From: Clostridia bacterium
GTDB lineage: Bacteria > Bacillota > Clostridia > Oscillospirales > CAG-272
DNA: 31,027 bases
Reading direction: 5' to 3'
Assembly (NCBI GenBank): GCA_017612655.1
Contig: JAGAFM010000023.1
Span: 1-31,027, forward strand
The translations under genes were made by a program, and so were the position numbers. The notes beneath the pieces were generated by a model. That model saw only the letters and a list, made by a program, of their open reading frames with translations. It was not told where the DNA came from and searched no databases. This document shows, piece after piece, positions 1 to 7,477 of the stretch. The stretch's first letter is position 1. Each line of letters opens with the position of its first letter.

Positions 1-58
1 ATAAATCCTTTTTCAAAAAGACGGCCAAACGCAGGATTGCAGAGGTGTCTGCGGGGAC

Positions 59-538
59 TTAGAGAAGACTGTGTCTGGTTTTCAGTTCGAGAGGGAATTC
101 TCGGACGGTTGTCTCGGGATCCAGTCGGAGGAACATCTTCTCAATCGCGGTCTGCAACCGGTTCATGTTGAGAGAATCCTCTGCCATCCCCCGGGAAGTC
201 TTCCATCCCGTGAACTCAAAACGGTAGACGGAGATCCCGGACTCCTCGCTCTGCCGCCTCAACATTGCCGTCCACTTCGTCCCCTGAAACCGGAAGAACT
301 GGTCTTCGCTGTTCCCTTTGACGCTGACGGACATTTTCTCGTAAGGGAGATTCCGGTTGCCTTCCGTCACGGAAGCGGAGTCAGGAAGGGACAGGGTAAA
401 CTCCTCCCCCTTTTCCATGAAATTCGTTGCCCTGCTGAGAATTTCCCCGGCGGCAACCAACTTTTTGTGTTCCTTGTAGGAGAAATAGAAAACGATACCG
501 AATACCGCCGCTGCCACTGCCAGAATCGCCCAGATCAT
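59..538 (-). CDS. Hypothetical single-pass membrane protein, 159 aa
   Basis: I do not recognise a family. Residues 2-20 are a strongly hydrophobic helix beginning right after the start, followed by a positively charged stretch (KEHKK), so the protein is probably anchored by its N terminus with a roughly 135-residue soluble domain. That domain is rich in charged residues and beta-prone segments and has no motif I can name. The ATG is well supported by a GGAGG site about 8 bases upstream. It lies about 50 bases downstream of the small membrane protein gene ending at 590, on the same strand, and most likely shares its promoter at 930-958. No terminator is visible before the left edge of the window. 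Function unknown; gene reality is likely because start, binding site and hydrophobic segment agree. Confidence 0.6.
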   Translation of the reverse strand: MIWAILAVAAAVFGIVFYFSYKEHKKLVAAGEILSRATNFMEKGEEFTLSLPDSASVTEGNRNLPYEKMSVSVKGNSEDQFFRFQGTKWTAMLRRQSEESGISVYRFEFTGWKTSRGMAEDSLNMNRLQTAIEKMFLRLDPETTVREFPLELKTRHSLL

Positions 539-589
539 CTGTTTATCCTCCGATTGTTACTGATCTGTGGTCCCCGGGATCTTCCGGGC

Positions 590-841
590 TCATTTGTCCT
601 GATCGTTCTGCTTGTTCTGCTTGTTCTGCTTGTGGTTCTCGTAGGCCTTGGTCGCAGCGTCGACGGCCTTGTCTACCCCGCGGCTGAGAGCATTCTCAAG
701 AAGACGAATGAGAATAAAACCGACAATGGAGATGCCGAGGCAGGCGAGAATTGCCAAAACTAGGTTGTTCGTAGAGACGCCGACCAGAATACCGACCAGG
801 ACACCGATAATGATCGAATTGTAAGCGTACGTTTTTCTCAT
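590..841 (-). CDS. Small two-helix membrane protein, 83 aa
   Basis: The frame stays open to an ATG at 898, but the ATG at 841 is preferred because AGGAGG lies 9 bases before it. The protein then begins MRKTYAYN. It has two adjacent hydrophobic segments (about residues 9-26 and 29-47) joined by a short turn, so it is an integral membrane protein with a helical hairpin. A charged amphipathic tail (ENALSRGVDKAVDAATKAYE) follows and ends in a low-complexity KQN repeat. It is first in a leftward pair with the membrane protein at 59-538, about 80 bases downstream of the predicted transcription start. Small hairpin membrane proteins with hydrophilic tails are common in Firmicutes envelopes, but I cannot assign a family or function. 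Confidence 0.6.
   Translation of the reverse strand: MRKTYAYNSIIIGVLVGILVGVSTNNLVLAILACLGISIVGFILIRLLENALSRGVDKAVDAATKAYENHKQNKQNKQNDQDK
605..631. repeat. Three exact tandem copies of a 9-bp unit
   Basis: The unit GTTCTGCTT is repeated three times without mismatch. On the coding (minus) strand it encodes the KQN repeats in the C-terminal tail of the small membrane protein at 590-841. The unit length is a multiple of three, so copy-number change by slippage would lengthen or shorten the tail without a frameshift. Confidence 0.85.
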
Positions 842-929
842 TTGGAGAAGCCTCCTGCTTTTGTTTAAAGTAATGAGGATTCTTTTCTCTGATTCCATGG
901 TTTGGAATCAGCCGATATCCGTCTGCCTC

Positions 930-958
930 ATTATACCATAATCCATTCCGGTTTTCAA
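930..958 (-). promoter_or_regulatory. Promoter of the leftward small membrane-protein pair
   Basis: Read on the minus strand: TTGAAA (953-958), a 17-base spacer, then TATAAT (930-935) preceded by TGG, an extended -10. Transcription would begin near 923, leaving a leader of about 80 bases before the ATG at 841. The 842-1208 gap holds only this promoter and the weaker rightward one at 1049-1077, so it is a divergent control region. Confidence 0.8.
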
Positions 959-1048
959 CGATTTTTCGCGACTTGAACCAGGCACGAGACCTTTCACCCT
1001 GTGTCTATCGCCTCTTTGCATTCCCGGGAGATTCTTTTTGCAGAGGTC

Positions 1049-1077
1049 TTGACAACCACGTGCGGATATGATAAAAC
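1049..1077 (+). promoter_or_regulatory. Possible promoter for the SIMPL-domain gene
   Basis: A perfect TTGACA (1049-1054) is followed after 17 bases by the poor -10 TAAAAC (1072-1077). A better -10-like TATGAT (1067-1072) sits at the wrong spacing. If this is the promoter, an ATG at 1068 would lie inside it, which supports the downstream GTG start at 1209. Confidence 0.45.
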
Positions 1078-1208
1078 AGAAAATGAAAAATGCGAAGCGG
1101 ATGGTCGCTCACGGAACGGGGCTCCCGATTCGAATCCGGCAAATCACGGGAATCTTCCCGTCAGCCGGGAGGACGGCCAGAACGCTGGGGAAAGGGAGGT
1201 GCCTCGTT

Positions 1209-1880
1209 GTGGATTGCAGAAGGACCATCCGGGTGACGGGAAAAGGATTGATCAAAGTCAGGCCCGATCAGACACGTATCACCGTCACTTTGGAGGAAAA
1301 GTATCCGGAGTATGCGGATGCCCTGTACCATTCTTCCCGTGATACCGACGACCTGAAACAAATCCTCTCAAGAGAAGGATTTGAAAAGAAGGATCTGAAG
1401 ACGCTGAGTTTTGACATTGACGCGGAATACGAAGGTTACCACGAAGACGGGATCTACCGCCAGAAGCTGATCGGATATCGATACCGGCACGTCATGAAAG
1501 TGGATTTCGATTCGGATTCGGAACGGATGGGAAGAGTTTTATACGCATTGGCGCACGGCTCCCTCACGCCTGAGATTCAGATCAGCTACACCGTGAAGGA
1601 CAGAGAAGCCGCAAAGAACAGACTGCTTGGAAAAGCGGTTGAGGATGCCAGGCAGAAAGCGGAGTTTCTGGCCGAGGCTTCCGGCGTTACATTGGGAAGC
1701 CTGATTAACGTCAACTATTCCTGGTCGGAACCGAATTTTGAGGTCCGTCCGATGAACCGGGCGCTTATGGGAGCAAACGGAGCTGCGCCCATGGCCAAGG
1801 CGTCCGGATATGACCTCAATCTGGAACCGGACGATCTCGAACTGTCGGATACGGTTACCCTGACGTATGAAATCGACTGA
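1209..1880 (+). CDS. SIMPL-domain (DUF541) protein, 223 aa
   Basis: The protein carries the SIMPL/DUF541 fold signature: an opening strand (TIRVTGKGLIKVRPDQTRI) with the family's G-x-G-x-x-x-x-x-P-D pattern, and a mid-protein K-x-x-L-x-T sequence (KDLKTLSFDIDAEYE). Its C-terminal half holds the helix AVEDARQKAEFLAEASGVTL followed by G-x-L. The family includes E. coli YggE and BP26; its biochemical role is poorly defined, and members usually have a signal peptide. None is visible here, so this copy is probably cytoplasmic. The frame is open from 1068, but the GTG at 1209 is favoured: GGGAGGT ends 8 bases before it, the residues upstream are not SIMPL-like, and the putative promoter overlaps 1068. 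The roughly 130-base leader contains a small ACGGG/CCCGT hairpin with no T tract. Confidence 0.8.
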   Translation: MDCRRTIRVTGKGLIKVRPDQTRITVTLEEKYPEYADALYHSSRDTDDLKQILSREGFEKKDLKTLSFDIDAEYEGYHEDGIYRQKLIGYRYRHVMKVDFDSDSERMGRVLYALAHGSLTPEIQISYTVKDREAAKNRLLGKAVEDARQKAEFLAEASGVTLGSLINVNYSWSEPNFEVRPMNRALMGANGAAPMAKASGYDLNLEPDDLELSDTVTLTYEID

Positions 1881-1917
1881 CCCGAGCTTCGAATTCCGCG
1901 AGAAGCCACTTGTTAGG

Positions 1918-1934
1918 AAGAACGATTCTTTTTT
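1918..1934 (+). terminator. Weak terminator-like hairpin
   Basis: AAGAA, loop CGA and TTCTT form a 5-bp stem running into six T residues, 37 bases after the SIMPL stop. The stem is short and AT-rich, so termination would be inefficient and the SGNH gene downstream could be reached by read-through. No good separate promoter was found for that gene. Confidence 0.3.
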
Positions 1935-1981
1935 GCCCCGCAAATAAATATTGACTTCAGTTGAGTAGGAGGATCAATTCA

Positions 1982-2608
1982 GTGAAGACGATTCTGTTCC
2001 AGGGAGATTCCATTACCGATGCCGACAGACGAAACGGTCTCGGTACAGGCTATCCGCTTCTGACTTCCGCCCGTTTGGGAATGGATTATCCGGGGGAGTT
2101 CACTTTCCATAACCGGGGAATCAGCGGAAACCGCATCGTGGATGTTTATGCCAGGATTAAGGAGGATATCATTAACCTGAAGCCGGACTATATGAGTCTT
2201 CTGATCGGTGTGAACGACGTATGGCACGAATTCTGGGGAAACGGTGTCGATGCACCGAAATTCGAGAAAATCTACTGCATGATGATGGAAGAAATACTAG
2301 CAGCGCTCCCGAATGTCAAGATCATGCTGCTGGAACCGTTCTGCCTGAGAGGGTCGAATACCGACAATCAGGAAGAGCATCCTGATAAATGGCGGATCTT
2401 TTCCTCGGAGGTGAAGAAAAGGGCGGAGGTCGTAAAGCGGGTTGCCGAGAGTTACGGTCTCCCTTTTATCCCCCTTCAGGCGCTGTTCGAGGAGGCCGCT
2501 GCACGATCCGAAAATGCGGTCTGGCTGTTCGACGGCGTTCATCCCACCCCGGCGGGACATGAGCTGATTACCAGGGAGTGGCTGAAGACGTTTGACTCAA
2601 TCCGGTAG
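1982..2608 (+). CDS. SGNH/GDSL-family hydrolase, 208 aa
   Basis: This is a compact serine esterase of the SGNH superfamily, close in layout to the lipase/acylhydrolase-like and acetylxylan-esterase-like small proteins. Block I is FQGDSITD with the nucleophile Ser10. Block II has the oxyanion Gly (GISGN, 47-50), block III is G-V-N-D with Asn78, and block V is D-G-V-H with Asp184 and His187. All four conserved blocks are present, so it should be active. There is no signal peptide, which suggests a cytoplasmic deacetylase of sugars or oligosaccharides; the substrate is not readable from sequence. The GTG start at 1982 has AGGAGG 10 bases upstream. A TTG at 1961 in the same frame precedes that binding site and is rejected. 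A strong terminator follows immediately. Confidence 0.88.
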   Translation: MKTILFQGDSITDADRRNGLGTGYPLLTSARLGMDYPGEFTFHNRGISGNRIVDVYARIKEDIINLKPDYMSLLIGVNDVWHEFWGNGVDAPKFEKIYCMMMEEILAALPNVKIMLLEPFCLRGSNTDNQEEHPDKWRIFSSEVKKRAEVVKRVAESYGLPFIPLQALFEEAAARSENAVWLFDGVHPTPAGHELITREWLKTFDSIR

Positions 2609-2626
2609 GAAGAGCTTACCCAATCT

Positions 2627-2657
2627 AAAGGGCCTTTGCTTGACAAAGGCCCTTTTT
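2627..2657 (+). terminator. Intrinsic terminator after the SGNH gene
   Basis: A perfect 12-bp stem (2627-2638 with 2644-2655) around a 5-base loop runs into TTTTTC. It starts 19 bases after the stop codon of the SGNH hydrolase and separates it from the antiporter promoter. Confidence 0.92.
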
Positions 2658-2698
2658 CATTTTTCTTGATAAAAACCCCCAAAAATCATGAAAATGTC

Positions 2699-2727
2699 TT
2701 TACAGAAGTGAAATACTGTGATAGAAT
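2699..2727 (+). promoter_or_regulatory. Promoter of the NhaC-family antiporter gene
   Basis: TTTACA (2699-2704), a 17-base spacer and TAGAAT (2722-2727) with an upstream TGA that makes an extended -10. Transcription would begin near 2734, leaving a leader of roughly 65 bases before the TTG start at 2801. Confidence 0.85.
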
Positions 2728-2800
2728 ATTTCACAATCAGTCTGGCGGAAACGCTGGTGAGACCGGAAAGGTTTTCGACAGAATAAAAGGAGTGATTCTT

Positions 2801-4420
2801 TTGAAAAAGTCCCGCAGCAGAGTGATTGCGACTGCAATTGTCTGTGCAGTCTTTATCGGACTGTTCGTTATTGCCGCCCTGACGACCGGAGCCCCGGCTG
2901 AGGAGGGAACCTCCCGGTTTTTCAAATCATACTGGTCCCTGCTTCCGCCGGTCATTGCAATCGTTCTGGCGCTTCTGACGAAAGAGGTTTACTCCTCGCT
3001 GTTTGTCGGAATTGTTTCAGGTGCGCTTCTGTTTTCCGATTTCAATCTGGAAGGGACGCTGACGCATGCTTTTGAGGACGGAATTGTAGCCTCGGTGGCG
3101 GACGCTTCCAACGTCGGAATCATCGTGTTCCTGGTTGTGCTTGGGATTCTGGTTGTTCTCATGAACAAAGCCGGTGGATCTGCTGCCTTCGGACGTTGGG
3201 CTTCCGCTCACATCAAGTCAAGAATCGGAGCACAGATCGCCACAATTGTTCTTGGAATCCTGATTTTTATCGATGACTATTTCAATTGCCTGACCGTCGG
3301 TTCCGTTATGCGTCCCGTGACGGACAAGAGCGGAATCTCCCGGGCAAAGCTGGCCTATCTCATAGATGCCACGGCGGCTCCGGTCTGCATTATCGCTCCC
3401 GTCAGTTCCTGGGCCGCTGCCGTTTCTTCCTACGTCAGGGACGGGAACGGGCTGCAGCTTTTCATTCAGGCGATCCCCTTTAACTTCTATGCGCTTCTTA
3501 CGATTGTCATGATGGTCTTCATCTCCCTAACGGGATTCGATTTCGGCCCCATGGCAAAACATGAGAAAAACGCGAAGGAAAACGGGGATATCTTTTCCGG
3601 AATGAAGCAGCTAGCCGAAACAGCGGAAGAGAAAGCCAATGAAAAGGGAAGAGTGGTTGATCTCGTCATTCCCGTTGTTATTCTGATCGTATGCTGCATT
3701 ATCGGAATGATTTATTCCGGAGGTTTCTTCGATGGAAGCAGTTTCATTGATGCTTTCTCGAATTCCGATGCTTCCGTCGGACTGATGCTAGGCTCCGGCG
3801 TATCACTGATTATTACGTTCCTCTACTACCTGGCGCGCAGAGTGCTTTCCTTTAAGGAAATGGCTGCATGTGTTCCGGAAGGATTCAAGTCTATGGTTCC
3901 CGCCATCCTGATCCTGACCTTCGCGTGGAGTCTGAAGGCCATGACGGATTCTTTGGGAGCGAAGGAGTTTGTGGAATCGGTCGTGAAGGGAAGCGCGTCC
4001 GGCCTTCAGTATTTTCTCCCAGTCATCGTTTTCCTCATTGCCTGCTTCCTCTCGTTTGCAACCGGAACCAGCTGGGGCACTTTCGGCATCCTGATTCCTA
4101 TCACGCTGTCCGTTTTCCCGCTGACCAATCCTCTTGGAATCGTATGCATGAGCGCCTGCATGGCCGGTGCGGTATGCGGCGATCACTGCTCTCCGATTTC
4201 CGACACCACCATTATGGCCAGCGCCGGTGCCCAGTGCGACCACGTCACCCATGTCTCAACCCAGCTTCCCTATGCAGTGACCGCGGCGGCGGTCAGTGCG
4301 CTGACTTATCTGATTGCGGGGTTCCTCCCGAACGTATGGATCGTTCTTCCCGTCGGGATCGCCCTCATGATTGGGGCAGTGATCCTGCTTCACTGCATTC
4401 ATGCCCGCAGAGAACAGTAA
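2801..4420 (+). CDS. Na+/H+ antiporter, NhaC family, 539 aa
   Basis: Large polytopic inner-membrane protein with about a dozen hydrophobic segments. Family-defining stretches are present: APVSSWAAAVSSYV, the GTSWGTFGILIPI motif, and near the C terminus GDHCSPISDTTIMAS, which is diagnostic for the NhaC antiporter family. The family exchanges Na+ for H+, and some members carry organic anions or amino acids, so the substrate should stay open. Length is normal. The frame extends upstream to 2636, but that would overlap the terminator and promoter. The TTG at 2801 has AAAGGAG upstream at suitable spacing and begins MKKSRSR, a typical positive-inside N terminus. The gene has its own promoter and terminator and is probably monocistronic. 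Confidence 0.92.
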   Translation: MKKSRSRVIATAIVCAVFIGLFVIAALTTGAPAEEGTSRFFKSYWSLLPPVIAIVLALLTKEVYSSLFVGIVSGALLFSDFNLEGTLTHAFEDGIVASVADASNVGIIVFLVVLGILVVLMNKAGGSAAFGRWASAHIKSRIGAQIATIVLGILIFIDDYFNCLTVGSVMRPVTDKSGISRAKLAYLIDATAAPVCIIAPVSSWAAAVSSYVRDGNGLQLFIQAIPFNFYALLTIVMMVFISLTGFDFGPMAKHEKNAKENGDIFSGMKQLAETAEEKANEKGRVVDLVIPVVILIVCCIIGMIYSGGFFDGSSFIDAFSNSDASVGLMLGSGVSLIITFLYYLARRVLSFKEMAACVPEGFKSMVPAILILTFAWSLKAMTDSLGAKEFVESVVKGSASGLQYFLPVIVFLIACFLSFATGTSWGTFGILIPITLSVFPLTNPLGIVCMSACMAGAVCGDHCSPISDTTIMASAGAQCDHVTHVSTQLPYAVTAAAVSALTYLIAGFLPNVWIVLPVGIALMIGAVILLHCIHARREQ

Positions 4421-4446
4421 TCTCCGGGAAAACCTTTCCACATGAT

Positions 4447-4475
4447 AAGGCGCCCTTCTTTGACGGGCGTCTTTT
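4447..4475 (+). terminator. Intrinsic terminator after the antiporter gene
   Basis: A 9-bp GC-rich stem (4447-4455 with 4465-4473, one G-U pair) ends in TTTT, 26 bases after the antiporter stop. It marks the end of that transcription unit. Confidence 0.8.
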
Positions 4476-4627
4476 CTCGGTTGCCCTTCGTCCCGGTTGT
4501 CCCGAAGCTCTCAGATCAAAGACGCGCAGGCAGGTTTTCCCCCGGAACCACGATAGGTTCTTCCCGAATCGGAGACGTTGCACGGGGCGGAATCTCTGGA
4601 TGGGTTCGGAGGCGGAAACGTTTTCAC

Positions 4628-4656
4628 TTGTTTTTTTCCCACCGGTATGGTATAAT
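4628..4656 (+). promoter_or_regulatory. Extended -10 promoter upstream of the degenerate hydrolase
   Basis: A perfect TATAAT (4651-4656) preceded by TGG; the -35 is weak (TTGTTT, 4628-4633) with a 17-base spacer. The predicted transcript starts near 4663, leaving a leader of about 230 bases before the hydrolase start at 4892. Apart from this promoter, the preceding terminator and one doubtful short reading frame at 4775-4885, I see nothing in the 4421-4891 gap. Confidence 0.7.
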
Positions 4657-4774
4657 TATCCTTGTGAACAGGCAAAGATCCTATCCTCCTGCTGCTGCCG
4701 CTCTAACCGTTCCCCTGACGGACAGCTTTTGGGGGGCCTTTCACGGAGAAACTGTGGGTGCGGGCGGGAGAAGT

Positions 4775-4885
4775 GTGAACCGATTCGATTTTTTTCTCGA
4801 ATTGCGCCCTGTATCGGACAGGTTCGGCAGGGACAGGGGGAGATTCTTCAGAATCGCTTCTCATTCCGAATGCGTTCGGAGGTGA
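4775..4885 (+). CDS. Doubtful 36-codon leader ORF
   Basis: A GTG start with GGGAG four bases upstream opens a 36-codon frame rich in Arg and Phe, and its TGA stop falls inside the ribosome binding site of the hydrolase at 4892. That arrangement would allow translational coupling. The spacing of its binding site is short and no family is recognisable, so it may be a chance open frame in the leader. Confidence 0.2.
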   Translation: MNRFDFFLELRPVSDRFGRDRGRFFRIASHSECVRR

Positions 4886-4891
4886 AGGCCT

Positions 4892-5548
4892 TTGGTGGAA
4901 ATGTACCTGGGGAGTGACCGCCCCGGATCGGTTTTGATTCAGGCGGTGGATCTGTCCGACATCGATCTGTATTATGAAACCGTCAAACTGGTTGAATCTC
5001 ACACGGGACGTCTGGATCTGGGGTTCTGCGCCCTCTGCTGCCAGAAGCCTCGCGACGAGATGGGGCCGTGGGAGGCAGGGCCTTTCCCCGACGGATGGTT
5101 TTCGTTCGGGTATGGAAGATTCACTCTTGAGGATCTGAAAAAGCACGTCATCGATCCGATTCGCAGCAAACAGTTTACGACAAGATTTTATATCGGAGGA
5201 TGCGGGCTGTCGGGCCTGTTTGCCCTCTGGGCGACCTACCAGCTCCGGGATTTCTCAGGGGCGGCGTGTATTTCCCCTTCCGTCTGGTTCCCCGGCTTTC
5301 AGCAGTACGCAGAAGAAAATCAGCCTTTGACCAAACGGATCTATCTCGAAATCGACCGGAGGGAAACCCATGTCCGCGAACCGGTTCGACGATTCAACGC
5401 AAGGAATGCGCTTGAGGAACTCTGCGATAAACTGGTTACGGAAGACGGGGTGGACAGCATTCTGGGGGTGACTGAAAACGGACGAAAAAACTGTTATGCC
5501 GAAAGAACCGCCAGAGGTTTTGAATGGCTGCTTTCCCGGGAGTCCTGA
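4892..5548 (+). CDS. Alpha/beta-hydrolase-fold esterase homolog, probably catalytically inactive, 218 aa
   Basis: The overall pattern matches small clostridial putative esterases: an opening VLIQAVD strand, a central FYIGGCGLSGLFALWATYQ nucleophile-elbow region, SPSVWFPGF after it, and an IYLEIDRRE strand with the acid. In relatives, as I recall them, the elbow reads G-G-Y-S-L-A-G. Here it reads G-G-C-G-L-S-G (101-108), so the expected nucleophile position is Gly105 and a Ser appears two residues later. The C-terminal G-N-H-F block carrying the catalytic His is replaced by NGRKN (196-200). The putative acid (Asp155) remains. I infer loss of hydrolase activity or a repurposed fold. The TTG start has GGAGGTG 7 bases upstream; a GTG one codon later is also possible. 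No terminator is evident before rubrerythrin. Confidence 0.78.
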   Translation: MVEMYLGSDRPGSVLIQAVDLSDIDLYYETVKLVESHTGRLDLGFCALCCQKPRDEMGPWEAGPFPDGWFSFGYGRFTLEDLKKHVIDPIRSKQFTTRFYIGGCGLSGLFALWATYQLRDFSGAACISPSVWFPGFQQYAEENQPLTKRIYLEIDRRETHVREPVRRFNARNALEELCDKLVTEDGVDSILGVTENGRKNCYAERTARGFEWLLSRES

Positions 5549-5661
5549 CACAAGGAATCAATTATAAAAACGGCCGCTGACAGCGCTCAGCAGCCCAGGC
5601 ACTCTTTGCAATCACTCAAAAAGAACCGTATCCGCAAGAGAGAACAAAAGGAGGTATCGTC

Positions 5662-6303
5662 ATGGAATGGATCTGTGAAAAATGCGGCGCCGTAGTAGAA
5701 GCAGCCTCAGCGGAAGGAGTCTCCTGCCCGAAGTGCGGCCAGGTGGGCCAATTCCGCGCGAAGGGGAGCAATCCCTATTCGGGGACTCAGACGGAAAAGA
5801 ACCTGGAAGCGGCTTTCGCGGGAGAATCCCAGGCAAGAAACAAGTATACCTATTTTGCTTCCGTCGCAAAAAAGGAAGGGTATGAGCAGATTTCAGCCCT
5901 GTTTCTGAAAACAGCGGAAAACGAAAAAGAACATGCCAAGCTCTGGTTCAAGGAACTCAAGGGAATCGGGTCGACGGCGGAGAATCTGAAAGCGGCTGCC
6001 GACGGGGAGAACTTCGAGTGGACCGATATGTACGAGTCGTTTGCGAAAACGGCCGAGGAAGAGGGCTTCCCGGAACTGGCGAAGAAGTTTCGCGGAGTTG
6101 CGGCCATTGAAAAGCACCATGAAGAGCGATACCGTGCGCTCCTCTCGAACGTGGAGATGCAGCAGGTCTTCGCAAAGAGTGAAGTGAAGGTCTGGGAGTG
6201 CCGGAACTGCGGTCACATTGTCGTCGGAACGAAAGCACCGGAAATTTGTCCTGTATGCGCACATCCTCAGAGTTATTTCGAGATCAATTCCGAGAACTAC
6301 TGA
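5662..6303 (+). CDS. rbr: Rubrerythrin with rubredoxin-like modules at both ends, 213 aa
   Basis: Non-heme diiron peroxidase of anaerobes that reduces hydrogen peroxide in the cytoplasm. Three parts are visible. An N-terminal C-x-x-C pair (Cys5/8 and 22/25) forms a rubredoxin- or zinc-ribbon-like knuckle. A four-helix diiron domain spans about 43-165, with Glu54 in FAGESQARN, the E-x-x-H pair Glu88/His91 and the EKHH cluster at 150-153. A C-terminal rubredoxin domain has Cys180/183 and 196/199 (CRNCG, CPVCAHP). Classical rubrerythrin has only the C-terminal rubredoxin and reverse rubrerythrin only the N-terminal one, so having both is notable, though seen in Clostridia. AAAGGAGG lies 10 bases before the ATG. 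A TATAAA at 5563-5568 has no acceptable -35, so the promoter is unclear and read-through from the hydrolase gene is possible. Confidence 0.95.
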   Translation: MEWICEKCGAVVEAASAEGVSCPKCGQVGQFRAKGSNPYSGTQTEKNLEAAFAGESQARNKYTYFASVAKKEGYEQISALFLKTAENEKEHAKLWFKELKGIGSTAENLKAAADGENFEWTDMYESFAKTAEEEGFPELAKKFRGVAAIEKHHEERYRALLSNVEMQQVFAKSEVKVWECRNCGHIVVGTKAPEICPVCAHPQSYFEINSENY

Positions 6304-6423
6304 TCGGTATCATCCGATCGGCTGAACTGCCGGTTCAGACATCCGGCCCTCAGCTTCCGCGGTTTGTCCGTTCGGTGGCGGGGGAGGTCATGCGAGTATG
6401 TTCAAAGGAGGAGGCATCCAATT

Positions 6424-7359
6424 TTGAGATCTGAGGCCATGCGCGTTTTTGCTTTGATTCTGGCGTTGTTCCTCTTTGCTTTGTGCTCTTTGGGCTGCGG
6501 TGGGCAGGCAGGGATAACGGAAGACAGTTCGTCCTCCCCGAGCGGTGAAAACGGTTCTCAAACGGAACCGGCCGCAACGGAGAATTCGGCAATTCCGAGT
6601 TCCCAGGCCGAGGAGGTGCTTCTCGAGAACGAATTCGCCCGGGTGACTTTTACCGGCGTGAAGAGCGATTCATTCTGGGGAGTTTCCCTAGGCTTTCTTC
6701 TTGAGAACGTGAGCGAGGAATTCAGTTTATCCTTTTCCATAGACCGGATGACCGTAAACGGTTACTCGGAGAGCGTTTTGTCCTATCAGACGGTTTCCCC
6801 CGGGAAAAAAGTCAATGAATCCGTTTCCGTTTCCGATTCTTTCCTGGAAAGGACCGGGATTGCCTCTCTGGACGAGGTCGTGTTTGAATTGACAGTGTCC
6901 GATTCCGAGGACTTTCTGGCGGAACCGTTCTGCAAGACGGTGCTCACGGTTCATCCGTCCGGCGCGGCGCCTGAAGACGTCGTGATCCCGGAACGTCTTT
7001 CTTATGAGGGAGAGCAGGTGATTGTCGACAACGATCAACTGTCGTTTCTGATTCTGAAGGAGGATCCGGAGGGGTTCTGGGGATACACCATGCTCTGTTA
7101 CGCGGAGAACAGGTCGAATCAGGCTTTGACCATTTCGTGGGACGATGTCAGCGTCAACGGCTTTATGTGCGATCCGTACTTCAGCACCACGCTTCGTCCC
7201 GGTACACGCGGGTATTTTGACGTTTCTTTCCTCTCAAGTTCCTTCGAGGAAAACGGGATTACCGAGGTGGAGGAAGTTGAGTTTACGCTGAGGGTCCGGG
7301 ACGCGGACGACTGGTTCGCGGATCCCATTTACCGGGAGGTCGAGACCTACAGGCCATAA
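6424..7359 (+). CDS. Putative lipoprotein with two tandem homologous domains, 311 aa
   Basis: The N terminus is a short charged segment, a hydrophobic core (about residues 8-20) and a lipobox-like C-S-L-G-C with Cys25 as the likely lipidated residue, then a Ser/Glu-rich linker (26-65). So it is probably a lipoprotein on the outer face of the membrane. The remainder holds two similar units of about 110 residues. Each has a V-x-x-x-N start, an F-W-G motif (SFWGVSLGFLLEN; GFWGYTMLCYAEN), a V-N-G strand, a P-G turn, then S-F-x-E-x-x-G-I and a V-E/V-F-x-L strand. This indicates an internally duplicated beta-sandwich, but I cannot name a family. TTG at 6424 is chosen because AGGAGGAGG ends 9 bases before it; ATG at 6439 is an alternative. 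The frame opens earlier, at 6364, without a binding site. Confidence 0.72.
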   Translation: MRSEAMRVFALILALFLFALCSLGCGGQAGITEDSSSSPSGENGSQTEPAATENSAIPSSQAEEVLLENEFARVTFTGVKSDSFWGVSLGFLLENVSEEFSLSFSIDRMTVNGYSESVLSYQTVSPGKKVNESVSVSDSFLERTGIASLDEVVFELTVSDSEDFLAEPFCKTVLTVHPSGAAPEDVVIPERLSYEGEQVIVDNDQLSFLILKEDPEGFWGYTMLCYAENRSNQALTISWDDVSVNGFMCDPYFSTTLRPGTRGYFDVSFLSSSFEENGITEVEEVEFTLRVRDADDWFADPIYREVETYRP

Positions 7360-7386
7360 GCATTTTGCCGTTCAGTTTATTTTTGC

Positions 7387-7456
7387 GGGGGCTTCCTGTT
7401 CGGGCAGCCCCCTTCTCCGTACCGCGGCGGATTCTTTTTTTTCGGAATCGCCGCAA
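7387..7456 (+). terminator. Two consecutive hairpins after the lipoprotein gene
   Basis: The first hairpin pairs GGGGGCT (7387-7393) with AGCCCCC (7406-7412), followed by TTCT. The second pairs 7424-7434 with 7445-7454 (10 bp, one bulged G) and carries eight T residues in its loop. The first is the likelier terminator. The second may be part of the leader of the sigma factor gene. Confidence 0.55.
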
Positions 7457-7477
7457 CGGACCGCTCTTTTTGTTGGT

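Noticed and set aside
1120..1145. CGATTCGAATCCGG resembles the T-arm of a tRNA
   Set aside because: No acceptor stem, anticodon arm or D arm can be built around it, so it is a chance match in the leader of the SIMPL gene.
2636..2800. N-terminal extension of the NhaC-family protein
   Set aside because: It overlaps a terminator and the gene's own promoter, and the TTG at 2801 has the proper binding site.
4664..4774. GTG right at the predicted transcript start as a longer leader ORF
   Set aside because: It would require leaderless translation, and the encoded residues show no family resemblance.
6302..6319. GATCGG-TATCAT-CCGATC hairpin after rubrerythrin
   Set aside because: Only 6 bp and no T tract, so not a credible terminator; it may be a chance dyad.
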